In this document: in pieces, positions 5,579 to 11,665 of the stretch
Layout: every line of letters begins with the position of its first letter
Position numbering within the stretch: the first letter of the stretch is position 1
Assembly (NCBI GenBank): GCA_030629475.1
Contig: DAOVOU010000005.1
Location: 1-16,519 of the forward strand
Reading direction: 5' to 3'
Source of the DNA: Desulfobacterales bacterium
GTDB taxonomy: Bacteria; Desulfobacterota; Desulfobacteria; Desulfobacterales; C00003060
Length of the DNA stretch: 16,519 nucleotides
The notes under the pieces: generated by a model
The model's input: only the letters and a program-made list of their open reading frames with translations
What the model was told of the DNA's origin: nothing
Database searches by the model: none
Made by a program: the position numbers and the translations under genes

Positions 5579-8227
5579 TTACTCCAGGACCGGTTTGACC
5601 TCTTCTATTTCGTAACATTCAATCACGTCATTGACCTTTATGTCATTGTAGTTTTCGATGCCGATCCCACATTCGTATCCGCTTTGTACTTCTTTGACGT
5701 CATCTTTGAACCGACGCAAGGACCCTATCTTTCCGTTATAGACCACGACCCCCTCACGGAGGAGCCGGACGGGCTGGCCACGTTCGATTTTTCCTTCGGT
5801 CACATAGCAACCCGCAATGGTTCCAACCCTTGGGATATGAAATATCTCCCTGACTTCTGCGCTTCCTACGAGATGCTCTTCATACGTGGGTTCCATCAGG
5901 CCTGCCATGGCCCCCTTAATATCATTAACAACGTTGTAGATTACGTCGTAGAATCGGATATCCACATTCTGTTCGGCTGCCAGGTCACGCACCTTGGCAT
6001 TGGGCCGAACATTAAAACCAATGACAATAGCATTCGAGACCGTGGCCAGCATAATATCTGACTCCGTCATGGCCCCGGTGGCAGAGTGGACCATGTTGAC
6101 TTTTACCTCTGTTGATGCAATCTTTTGTATGGCTTCTGTTAAGGCCTCGACAGACCCCTGTACGTCGGCCCGGATGATTAAGTTCAGATCCTTGACAGGA
6201 ACACCTTTCATTTGTTCATAGTATTTTTCCAGGGTTAATCTGCTGCTTTGTGCCAGCTCACGCACCCGCTGCTTCTGGGCGCGATGGAGACTTACCTGCT
6301 TTGCCGCCTTCTCGTCAGTCAGGGCCATAAAGTCGTCACCAGCCATCGGAACTCCGGACAGACCTTGAATCTCGACTGGCATGGACGGCCCGGCGCTATC
6401 AAGGCGCTCGCCGCGATCGTCAATCATAGCGCGAATTCTTCCATGGTAAAGCCCACATATGACCGCATCACCGGCATGAAGGGTCCCCCCTTGAACCAGT
6501 ACCGTGGCTACCGGACCCCTGCTGGGATCAAGTTTGGCCTCAATCACATGTCCTAGCGCAAGTTTGTCAGGATTCGCCTTCAATTCCAGGACGTCTGCCT
6601 GGAGGAGGACCATCTCCAGAAGTTCCTCAATCCCTTTCCCCTGCTTGGCCGACACATTCACAAAGACGGTATCACCACCCCATTCCTCAGGGGTAAGGTT
6701 GTGTTCTGCCAATTGGCGTTTTACGCGCTCAGGATCTGCCTCTGGTTTGTCAATCTTGTTTACGGCTACCATGATAGGCACACCGGCTGCTCTTGCATGG
6801 TTGATAGCTTCAACGGTTTGGGGCATTACACCATCGTCAGCAGCTACGACCAAAACAACCAGATCGGTTATTTCCGCCCCCCGGGCGCGCATGGCCGTGA
6901 ATGCCTCGTGGCCAGGCGTATCAAGAAATACGATGTGCCCTTTCTCTAAAGTTACATCATAAGCTCCGATATGCTGGGTGATGCCACCCGCTTCACCATC
7001 GATGACATTGGTTTCCCGTATGGCGTCTAACAGCGATGTCTTGCCGTGGTCCACATGTCCCATAATAGTCACCACGGGTGGTTTGGGTTTCAATTTCTCT
7101 GGATCATCCTTTTCAGCATGAATGAGAGTCTCTTCCTCGAAAGAGACCTTTTCAGCTTCGTACTGGAATTCGCTTGCAACCACAGCAGCAGTTTCAAAAT
7201 CGATGGCCTGATTCAGGGTGGCCATGACGCCAAGAGCCATCAATTCCCTGATTACTTCAGCTACCTTTACTCCCATTCGCCTGGCCAGATCTGACACCAC
7301 AATCGCTTCGTCGATCTTGACGCGACGTTTGATGGCCTTGGGGGTGGTAATCAAGGTTTTGTCGCCCCTGATTGCCACCTTTCCCTTACCGTGCTTTCGG
7401 CCCTTACGGGTCCTGAGAGCTCTTGCGTCGTAGAGGTCCGATTTGTCCAGGATCTCCTTTTTTCGAAAAGTGATCTTTTTCTTGAAGAACTCCTCACGTT
7501 CTTCCAACTTAACGGGTCTCTTTTTGTCCTTTTTCCTAACTTTGCCTTTAACGGTCGCAGGCGGCCGTTCTTCTTTGGGAACGAGTCTCAGGTGTGTTGC
7601 AGGTTTTGCCTTGCCTTTGACCGGCGCAGCCAGCTCCTTTTTGGGGGTGACATCGGCGGGCGGTTTGGCTTCTGGCATCTTAATGATCTTGGCCGCTCGT
7701 TCCTTTTTTGCCTTTGGTTTCTTCTTTGCCCTGGCTTTTTTCGCAGGTCTTGCCTTTTCAGGCTTAGCCTCTACCTTCACGGGTTCAGGGGCAGCTTCCT
7801 CAGGCGTTTCCACCTCGGTCCTGGCCGCAGGCTTGTCAGGTTCAACAATCTTAGCCACCTTTTCTCTGGAGGCTTCATCAGACACGGGAGCAATAATCTC
7901 ATCCGGTTTGACCTCAACCGCTTCCTTTTCTTTGGGCTTGAATCGGATTTCACCTTCCGCCTTGGCTACAGGGATGATTCCTTCTGCTTCCGGCTTCTTC
8001 TCGATTACTTTTCTCCGTCTTCTGATAACCGCGCCTTTGATTCGTTTCTCAGTCACAATTTCCGACTTGCCCTGGAAAAGGGCTTCTTTGATGCCAGCAA
8101 CTGTCTCTTCATCTATGACACTCATGTGGCTTTTCACAGTGATATTCATCTCTATTAGCCTTTCGAGAAGCACTTTGTTGGTCATATTAAGCTGTTTGGC
8201 AAGTTCATAAATTCGGATTTTTGCCAT
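5579..8227 (-). CDS. infB: Translation initiation factor IF-2
   Basis: IF2 is the GTPase that brings fMet-tRNA to the 30S P site and promotes subunit joining. The 882 residues comprise an N-terminal IF2_N domain (MAKIRIYELAKQLN, about 1-52), a long low-complexity linker rich in Lys, Glu, Ala and Pro (about 55-300), a second IF2_N-type domain (about 307-365) and the G domain from about 385. G motifs seen are GHVDHGKT (G1), GGITQHIGAYDV (switch I/G2), DTPGHEAF (G3), NKID (G4) and SAKQGKG (G5). Beta-barrel domain II, domain III and the C2 fMet-tRNA-binding domain follow, ending near EEVKPVLE. The start at 8227 has GGGAG at suitable spacing; an ATG four bases earlier is out of frame. Its stop is 3 nt before a heptamer repeat array. 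It lies downstream of nusA with no ylxR/ylxQ gene between. Confidence 0.98.
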   Translation of the reverse strand: MAKIRIYELAKQLNMTNKVLLERLIEMNITVKSHMSVIDEETVAGIKEALFQGKSEIVTEKRIKGAVIRRRRKVIEKKPEAEGIIPVAKAEGEIRFKPKEKEAVEVKPDEIIAPVSDEASREKVAKIVEPDKPAARTEVETPEEAAPEPVKVEAKPEKARPAKKARAKKKPKAKKERAAKIIKMPEAKPPADVTPKKELAAPVKGKAKPATHLRLVPKEERPPATVKGKVRKKDKKRPVKLEEREEFFKKKITFRKKEILDKSDLYDARALRTRKGRKHGKGKVAIRGDKTLITTPKAIKRRVKIDEAIVVSDLARRMGVKVAEVIRELMALGVMATLNQAIDFETAAVVASEFQYEAEKVSFEEETLIHAEKDDPEKLKPKPPVVTIMGHVDHGKTSLLDAIRETNVIDGEAGGITQHIGAYDVTLEKGHIVFLDTPGHEAFTAMRARGAEITDLVVLVVAADDGVMPQTVEAINHARAAGVPIMVAVNKIDKPEADPERVKRQLAEHNLTPEEWGGDTVFVNVSAKQGKGIEELLEMVLLQADVLELKANPDKLALGHVIEAKLDPSRGPVATVLVQGGTLHAGDAVICGLYHGRIRAMIDDRGERLDSAGPSMPVEIQGLSGVPMAGDDFMALTDEKAAKQVSLHRAQKQRVRELAQSSRLTLEKYYEQMKGVPVKDLNLIIRADVQGSVEALTEAIQKIASTEVKVNMVHSATGAMTESDIMLATVSNAIVIGFNVRPNAKVRDLAAEQNVDIRFYDVIYNVVNDIKGAMAGLMEPTYEEHLVGSAEVREIFHIPRVGTIAGCYVTEGKIERGQPVRLLREGVVVYNGKIGSLRRFKDDVKEVQSGYECGIGIENYNDIKVNDVIECYEIEEVKPVLE

Positions 8228-8530
8228 TCATTTCTCCCTGCTTTGGTATCTAGTACTTGACCGAAAACCCCAGGTTTTTGGTCAAAAACTCGAAATCCGA
8301 ATTTCGAAATCCGAAACAATGACAGAAATAAAAATGTTCCAATGACAAAAACAATGAAATTCCAACAAGCTCATTTTGGTCATTTTGTCATTTGGTATTC
8401 GAATTTGTTTCGAATTTCGAGTTTCGATATTCGGATTTTGCCTGAACATGACTTTTCGTTCAGGCACTATCTAGCCCGTTTAGCCCGTTTAGCCCGCAAA
8501 AAAAATCAATTAGAGGACTCACAAACCGGC
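8228..8530. repeat. nusA-infB spacer made of inverted and tandem short repeats
   Basis: No gene is visible. The spacer contains a 13-bp near-perfect hairpin (8257-8269 with 8273-8285, loop CCA). CGAAATCCGAATTTCG-type units at about 8288-8317 are matched by complementary TTCGAATTTCGAGTTTCG units at about 8398-8437. AATGACA/TGTCATT-type units lie inside these. A perfect 8-bp stem TGCCTGAA/TTCAGGCA spans 8439-8466. A 9-nt tandem repeat (agcccgttt) of about three units lies at 8472-8496. The whole could fold as one large imperfect hairpin in the nusA-infB transcript. Confidence 0.8.
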
Positions 8531-9871
8531 TCAACCAGAATCTTCCGCATCCTCCGAAGCATCCTCAGGGCTGTCCTGCACAGACATTGCTTCGGATATA
8601 TCTTTGTCCTTTCTCATATAGTCGTTTTCATCCACTACCTCAAGGGCCTGTCTGGCCGACTCCAACAGGATTTCCGCCTTTTTCTCGCTGATCCCCTTAA
8701 TCTGAATCAGTTCCTCGACAGACGCGTTGGCAAGTTCCTCAATTGAATAGAATCCCTGTTCGTAAAGGACATCGGCTGTGCTGGCTCCTACCCCTGGAAG
8801 CCCCATCAAGGAGTCATAGCCGGTCCGCATGGCCTCGCTGTAGTCGGTTTCACTCTTAACATCGATGCTCCAGCCTGTTAGCTTAGAAGCAAGGCGCACG
8901 TTTTGTCCCCGTCTACCAATGGCCACTGACAGATATTCATCCGGCACAATTACCTCCATAGACCGGTTCGCCTCGTCAATCACAACCCGAGAGATCTCGG
9001 CTGGTGACAGGGCATTGCACACAAACTTTGCGGGGTCACTGTGCCAGGGAATGATATCGATCTTCTCTCCCTTTAATTCGTGAACCACACTTTGAACCCG
9101 CGTCCCTTTCATTCCGACACACGCGCCCACAGGATCAATATCCGAATCATTCGATGTCACGGCAATCTTTGCACGAGCGCCTGGTTCCCGGGCCGCAGCC
9201 ATAATGTTTACGATTCCCTCGCTAATTTCTGGCACCTCGATATTGAAAAGGATTACGAGGAACCGGGGATGACTTCGAGACAGTATTATCTGGGGACCGC
9301 GGGACTCGTGGAGTACGTCTAATACGTAGGCTCGAATTCTCTCCCCACGACGATAGGTTTCCCTGGGAACCTGCTCACCTATAGGAAGAATCGCTTCGGT
9401 CCGGCCCAGGTTCACGATGACGTCCCGTTTGTCTATCCTTTGAATAATCCCGTTAATGATTTCACCTTTTCTATTGATAAAGCTTTCGTAGACTACGTCA
9501 CGTTCCGCATCCTTCATCTTCTGTATGATAACCTGCTTCGCCGACTGTGCAGCAATTCTTCCAAAGGTTGTCGCGTCCATTTTTGTCCCCAGACTGTCTC
9601 CCACTTGACACCCCGGGTCAAGCTTACGTCCCTCTTCCAAGTCTATTTCCAGGCCCGGATCGGTGACCTTTTCAACCACGTTTTTAAACTGGAAGACCTC
9701 AATTTCGCCAAGTTCTTCATTATACCGGACTTCCATATCTACCCCGGTTCCGAATTTCTTCCTGGCAGCGGACCTGAGCGCTTCTTCAAGCGTCTTGATG
9801 AGAACTTCCTTGTCAATGCCCCGGTCACGACTGACCTGTTCAATGACTCTTCTTACTTCCGATATTAGCAT
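8531..9871 (-). CDS. nusA: Transcription termination/antitermination factor NusA
   Basis: NusA binds RNA polymerase and nascent RNA and modulates pausing, termination and antitermination. I place the start at the ATG at 9871 (MLISEVRRVIEQVSRDRGI) with AAGGTG about 7 nt upstream; the open frame continues further upstream only because it crosses repeats. That gives about 446 residues. Order: polymerase-binding NTD (1-125), S1 domain (about 135-200, GIIQRIDKRDVIVNLGRTEAILP), KH1 (about 205-275) and KH2 (about 280-345, DEYLSVAIGRRGQNVRLASKLTG). One C-terminal helix-hairpin-helix region follows (LMGLPGVGASTADVLYEQGF and IKGISEKKAEILLESAR) and then an acidic tail. It is about 50 residues shorter than E. 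coli NusA (495), consistent with a single acidic-repeat-like domain, which is common outside the gammaproteobacteria. It is flanked by rimP and infB. Confidence 0.97.
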   Translation of the reverse strand: MLISEVRRVIEQVSRDRGIDKEVLIKTLEEALRSAARKKFGTGVDMEVRYNEELGEIEVFQFKNVVEKVTDPGLEIDLEEGRKLDPGCQVGDSLGTKMDATTFGRIAAQSAKQVIIQKMKDAERDVVYESFINRKGEIINGIIQRIDKRDVIVNLGRTEAILPIGEQVPRETYRRGERIRAYVLDVLHESRGPQIILSRSHPRFLVILFNIEVPEISEGIVNIMAAAREPGARAKIAVTSNDSDIDPVGACVGMKGTRVQSVVHELKGEKIDIIPWHSDPAKFVCNALSPAEISRVVIDEANRSMEVIVPDEYLSVAIGRRGQNVRLASKLTGWSIDVKSETDYSEAMRTGYDSLMGLPGVGASTADVLYEQGFYSIEELANASVEELIQIKGISEKKAEILLESARQALEVVDENDYMRKDKDISEAMSVQDSPEDASEDAEDSG

Positions 9872-9886
9872 TTTAGACACCTTCTT

Positions 9887-10035
9887 CGATTGATGATTGT
9901 TTATTGACGATTGACGATTGATTCCTTTCGATTGACGATTGATTTTCTTCCAATTGTCAATCGTCAATCATCAATCCAAAGATTGATTTCTGATTTCCTT
10001 TCAATCATCAATATTCAATCATCAATATTCAATCC
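9887..10035. repeat. Heptamer repeat block between nusA and rimP (GATTGAC / CAATCGT / TCAATAT)
   Basis: The left half carries GATTGAtgATTG and GATTGAC units. From about 9954 the pattern inverts to CAATTGTCAATCGTCAATC and then TCAATCA/TCAATAT alternating at 7-nt steps to about 10033. The halves are partly complementary. The right end runs into rimP and encodes its last residues and stop. Confidence 0.85.
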
Positions 10036-10489
10036 AAAGGTTTGCCTTCACAATTGTTTCATAGGGAATAGCGACTGGCCGGTCATCAACTAGAAGTCTG
10101 ACCATGCCTTCTGAAAACCCAGCGAGCACCCCTTTGAAACAGTTCTTTCCTTGCACAAGGCGATCAGTCTTGATAACCGCCAGCCTGCCTTCAAAATAGA
10201 CGAAATGTTTTGGCTTCGTTAACGGACGGTCAATGCCTGGCGAGGAGACCTCCAGGTGATAAGGCTCGTGCCAGTCCATTTTTGCGTCCAGGATGTCTCC
10301 CAATTGATTGCTGATAGTAGCACAATCGTCTAAGGTGACCCCCCCTTGTTTGTCGATAAAAACTCGCAAGACCCGTCCATTGGGTTCTCTGCGATATTCC
10401 ACGTCGATCAACCTCATCCCTTCTGACTTCAGGAGCGGTTCTGCCAAGATCTCCACATCCGTGACAAATTTTTGGGTCCACTCATTCAT
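10022..10489 (-). CDS. rimP: Ribosome maturation factor RimP
   Basis: RimP assists 30S maturation by binding free small subunits. The 155 residues from the ATG at 10489 (MNEWTQKFVTDVEILAEPLL) match the family length. Diagnostic segments are GMRLIDVEYRREPNGRVLRVFIDKQGGVTLDDCATISNQLGDILD and YHLEVSSPGIDRPLTKPKHF (the conserved LEVSSPGxDRPL), with the C-terminal SH3-like barrel ending at VKANL. The final WIEY and TGA derive from the heptamer repeat. The start lacks a Shine-Dalgarno sequence: eight T residues of a terminator-like hairpin directly precede the ATG. The frame is open further upstream (an ATG at 10519 is an alternative), but that extension runs through the terminator and a palindromic element and is unlike RimP. 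Confidence 0.94.
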   Translation of the reverse strand: MNEWTQKFVTDVEILAEPLLKSEGMRLIDVEYRREPNGRVLRVFIDKQGGVTLDDCATISNQLGDILDAKMDWHEPYHLEVSSPGIDRPLTKPKHFVYFEGRLAVIKTDRLVQGKNCFKGVLAGFSEGMVRLLVDDRPVAIPYETIVKANLWIEY

Positions 10490-10514
10490 AAAAAAAACGG
10501 GCCTTTGCCCGTTT
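10490..10514 (-). terminator. Intrinsic terminator-like hairpin abutting the rimP start codon
   Basis: On the minus strand ACGGGC-AAAG-GCCCGT forms a 6-bp GC-rich stem (8 bp if flanking A-T pairs are counted) followed directly by eight T residues and then the rimP ATG. It separates the tRNA-Gly transcript from the protein genes and could work as a full terminator or as an attenuator. On the plus strand the stem is followed by only TTTCCC, so the signal points at the rimP operon. Confidence 0.8.
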
Positions 10515-10617
10515 CCCATGCCACGGTCTATCTCAATAATCTTCTTGCTGAACTTTTTGAGAAAAAAACCAAAGGCAAAGATTATCGGAAAAAATCCACT
10601 GATCGAAGCAGATGCTT

Positions 10618-10638
10618 GGCTCCGTCGTAGACGGAGCC
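10618..10638. repeat. Perfect 9-bp palindrome (GGCTCCGTC-GTA-GACGGAGCC)
   Basis: A GC-rich stem of nine pairs with a 3-base loop, immediately beside the larger palindromic element. No T-run follows on either strand, so it is not an obvious terminator. Confidence 0.8.
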
Positions 10639-10643
10639 ACAAA

Positions 10644-10787
10644 CGAGACCTTTGCAAAACATCCTCTTTTGCCCAATCTCTGCGTCAGGCTCAGATTTTA
10701 ATCCTCAAAATACTCAAAGTATTCCTGTGGTTAAAATCCTCGCCTTCCTTGACCTTGAGCAAAATTGAACGCTTTGCAAATGTCTCG
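10644..10787. mobile_element. MITE-like palindromic element, 144 bp, with 15-bp terminal inverted repeats
   Basis: The ends CGAGACCTTTGCAAA (10644-10658) and TTTGCAAATGTCTCG (10773-10787) are complementary at 14 of 15 positions. The interior is also imperfectly symmetric: TTTTGCCCAA pairs with TTGAGCAAAA, and GATTTTAA with TTAAAATC. The centre is a perfect AATACT-CAA-AGTATT hairpin at 10709-10723. The whole element can therefore fold as a single long hairpin. It has no coding capacity. I recall similar TTTGCAAA-ended repeats in deltaproteobacterial genomes, but cannot verify that here. No clear target-site duplication was found. Confidence 0.7.
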
Positions 10788-10843
10788 ACGGCATCGCCTC
10801 AAAAAGGGAAAAGGGCGAATCCCGCCGGAGACGGGACAAAAAC

Positions 10844-10919
10844 TGGAGCGGGCAACGGGACTCGAACCCGTGGCCCCAAGCTTGGGAAGCTTGTACTCTA
10901 CCAACTGAGCTATGCCCGC
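10844..10919 (-). tRNA. tRNA-Gly(CCC)
   Basis: The reverse strand folds as a standard 76-nt tRNA including an encoded 3' CCA. The acceptor stem is GCGGGCA with TGCCCGC and discriminator T. The D arm is GCTC-AGTTGGTA-GAGT, with a G-T pair closing it. The anticodon stem CAAGC/GCTTG encloses the loop TTCCCAA with anticodon CCC, reading GGG (Gly). The T arm is ACGGG-TTCGAAC-CCCGT. It lies at the head of the rimP-nusA-infB cluster, where E. coli has a tRNA-fMet gene (metY). Confidence 0.96.
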
Positions 10920-10920
10920 T

Positions 10921-10961
10921 TATAAAATCGCTGCACGATTTTATATAACGCGGCTACGCCG
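10921..10961. repeat. Two hairpins directly upstream of the tRNA-Gly 5' end
   Basis: A perfect 10-bp stem TATAAAATCG/CGATTTTATA with loop CTGCA (10921-10945) sits one base from the mature tRNA 5' end. A smaller GCGGC-TAC-GCCGC stem follows (10949-10961). In the minus-strand precursor both would be in the 5' leader. A related AAATCGC...GCGATTTT hairpin occurs at 13567-13594. Confidence 0.8.
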
Positions 10962-10998
10962 CTCTAAAATGGAAATTCCTAAACAATTCAAAAATTAA

Positions 10999-11025
10999 TT
11001 TATATTCTTTTTTAAAGATTGTCAA
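10999..11025 (-). promoter_or_regulatory. Candidate sigma70 promoter for tRNA-Gly-rimP operon
   Basis: On the minus strand a perfect -35 hexamer TTGACA (11020-11025) is followed after 15 bp by TATAAA (10999-11004), in AT-rich sequence. Transcription would start near 10992, about 73 nt before the tRNA. The spacer is shorter than the optimal 17 bp; an alternative -10, TAAATT, gives 17 bp but a poorer match. Confidence 0.6.
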
Positions 11026-11090
11026 ACATTTTTCGCGTTGGTGCTGCCGGACAGAAAAATCCGGAAAATCGGATTTGAAAAGCAGCTTGA

Positions 11091-11108
11091 TTGTGATATA
11101 AACCACAA
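11091..11108. promoter_or_regulatory. CRP/FNR-family-like palindrome TTGTGA-N6-CCACAA
   Basis: The 18-bp site matches a TTGTGA-N6-TCACAA type operator at 11 of 12 defined positions. Such sites are bound by CRP/FNR-family regulators, including HcpR in deltaproteobacteria. It lies about 107 bp upstream of the predicted tRNA-Gly start and about 560 bp upstream of the ETF-QO gene, so the target, if any, is unclear. Confidence 0.35.
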
Positions 11109-11240
11109 ATTTAGAAACTCATGATTTTGCATTGGTAGATCCTTCAGTCGTTGGCGAAACGAGGTAAGATTTCGGTTGAGTGAGACGGTTGCGGTTGCGC
11201 AACTCGTATCGGGATTCGTAGAGCGGTTACGGATAATCTG

Positions 11241-11338
11241 ACGTCTCGGAAATTCTACAACCCATTGAAATAATGGCCCTTTATGGACACGATTATCTGC
11301 TGCCTGAGACATGGAATAATGGAATACTGCAATAGTGG
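11241..11338 (+). repeat. Dispersed repeat copy 2 (ACGTCTCGG ... GGAATAATGG)
   Basis: It begins with the same 21-base core as at 16355 (one mismatch) and reaches an ATGGAATAATGGAAT tail after 70 bp, versus 69 bp in the other full copy. The element is therefore colinear over about 85 bp. The middle shares pieces such as GCCTGAGAC versus GCCTCGTGT. Confidence 0.75.
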
Positions 11339-11380
11339 GACAAAAGCGGAAAAGGATCATTTTCTAAACGCTTTCATACC

Positions 11381-11425
11381 TCTCAAGCCATTATTCCAAC
11401 ATTCCATTATTCCAACATTCCAATT
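11381..11425. repeat. 8-mer repeats (CCATTATT / CCAACATT)
   Basis: Two alternations of CCATTATTCCAACATT end the array near 11425. The complementary strand carries the same GGAATAATGGAATGTT pattern seen at 16424-16459, so the two sites hold this repeat in opposite orientations. Confidence 0.8.
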
Positions 11426-11665
11426 ACGGAGCTAAGAGTTGTTGCTTGCTTGGACCAAATTCAGCGAGCGCAAGGAGCAGCGCAACCGAGTGACGACGGA
11501 CGAAACGAGCAGCGCAACCGAACAACCAATAACGAATGACACATGAATCAAACAGGGATATGACAGGAACCATCAAGTGAAGGAAGGACCACCGATTTTT
11601 TCAGTTTCCAAATTTCTGGTTCACAATTCTTCAATTACGGTTTATCCGGGTTGGATGGAGAGACA

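Larger units (their letters stand above)
10515..10843. other. tRNA-Gly to rimP spacer, no gene
   Basis: With the terminator hairpin this makes a gap of about 350 bp. No gene is recognised on either strand. It contains a 9-bp perfect hairpin (10618-10638), a 144-bp MITE-like palindrome (10644-10787) and a small TCCCG/CGGGA hairpin near 10819-10835 just downstream of the tRNA 3' end. Confidence 0.7.
10962..11665. other. Divergent intergenic region, no gene
   Basis: About 700 bp between the divergent tRNA-Gly operon and the ETF-QO gene. No recognisable gene on either strand; a 112-codon minus-strand frame (11022-11360) looks spurious. Contents: the minus-strand promoter, a 7-bp hairpin AAATCCG/CGGATTT (11057-11076), the CRP-like site, one full copy of the ACGTCTCGG-GGAATAATGG element (11241-11338), 8-mer repeats (11381-11425) and a twice-repeated GAGCAGCGCAACCGA (11475-11489 and 11507-11521). 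No confident plus-strand promoter for ETF-QO was found. Confidence 0.7.

Noticed and set aside
7391..8210. Two long plus-strand frames (255 codons each) opposite infB
   Set aside because: Complement of the Lys/Glu/Ala-rich IF2 linker, giving Leu/Phe/Ser-rich nonsense sequence.
9872..9967. Extended NusA N terminus (Asn/Gln/Ser-rich)
   Set aside because: It is a translation of heptamer repeats; the ATG at 9871 has a ribosome binding site and matches the NusA N terminus.
10022..10657. A longer RimP of 211 residues from an upstream start
   Set aside because: The extra 56 residues come from the palindromic element, poly-Lys/Phe stretches and the terminator hairpin. RimP family length and homology fit the ATG at 10489.
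10308..10925. 205-codon plus-strand frame across rimP and the tRNA
   Set aside because: Overlaps rimP antisense, the terminator, the palindrome and the tRNA; no family resemblance.
11022..11360. 112-codon minus-strand frame in the divergent region
   Set aside because: It crosses the dispersed repeat and the predicted promoter, has no recognisable domain and no good ribosome binding site.
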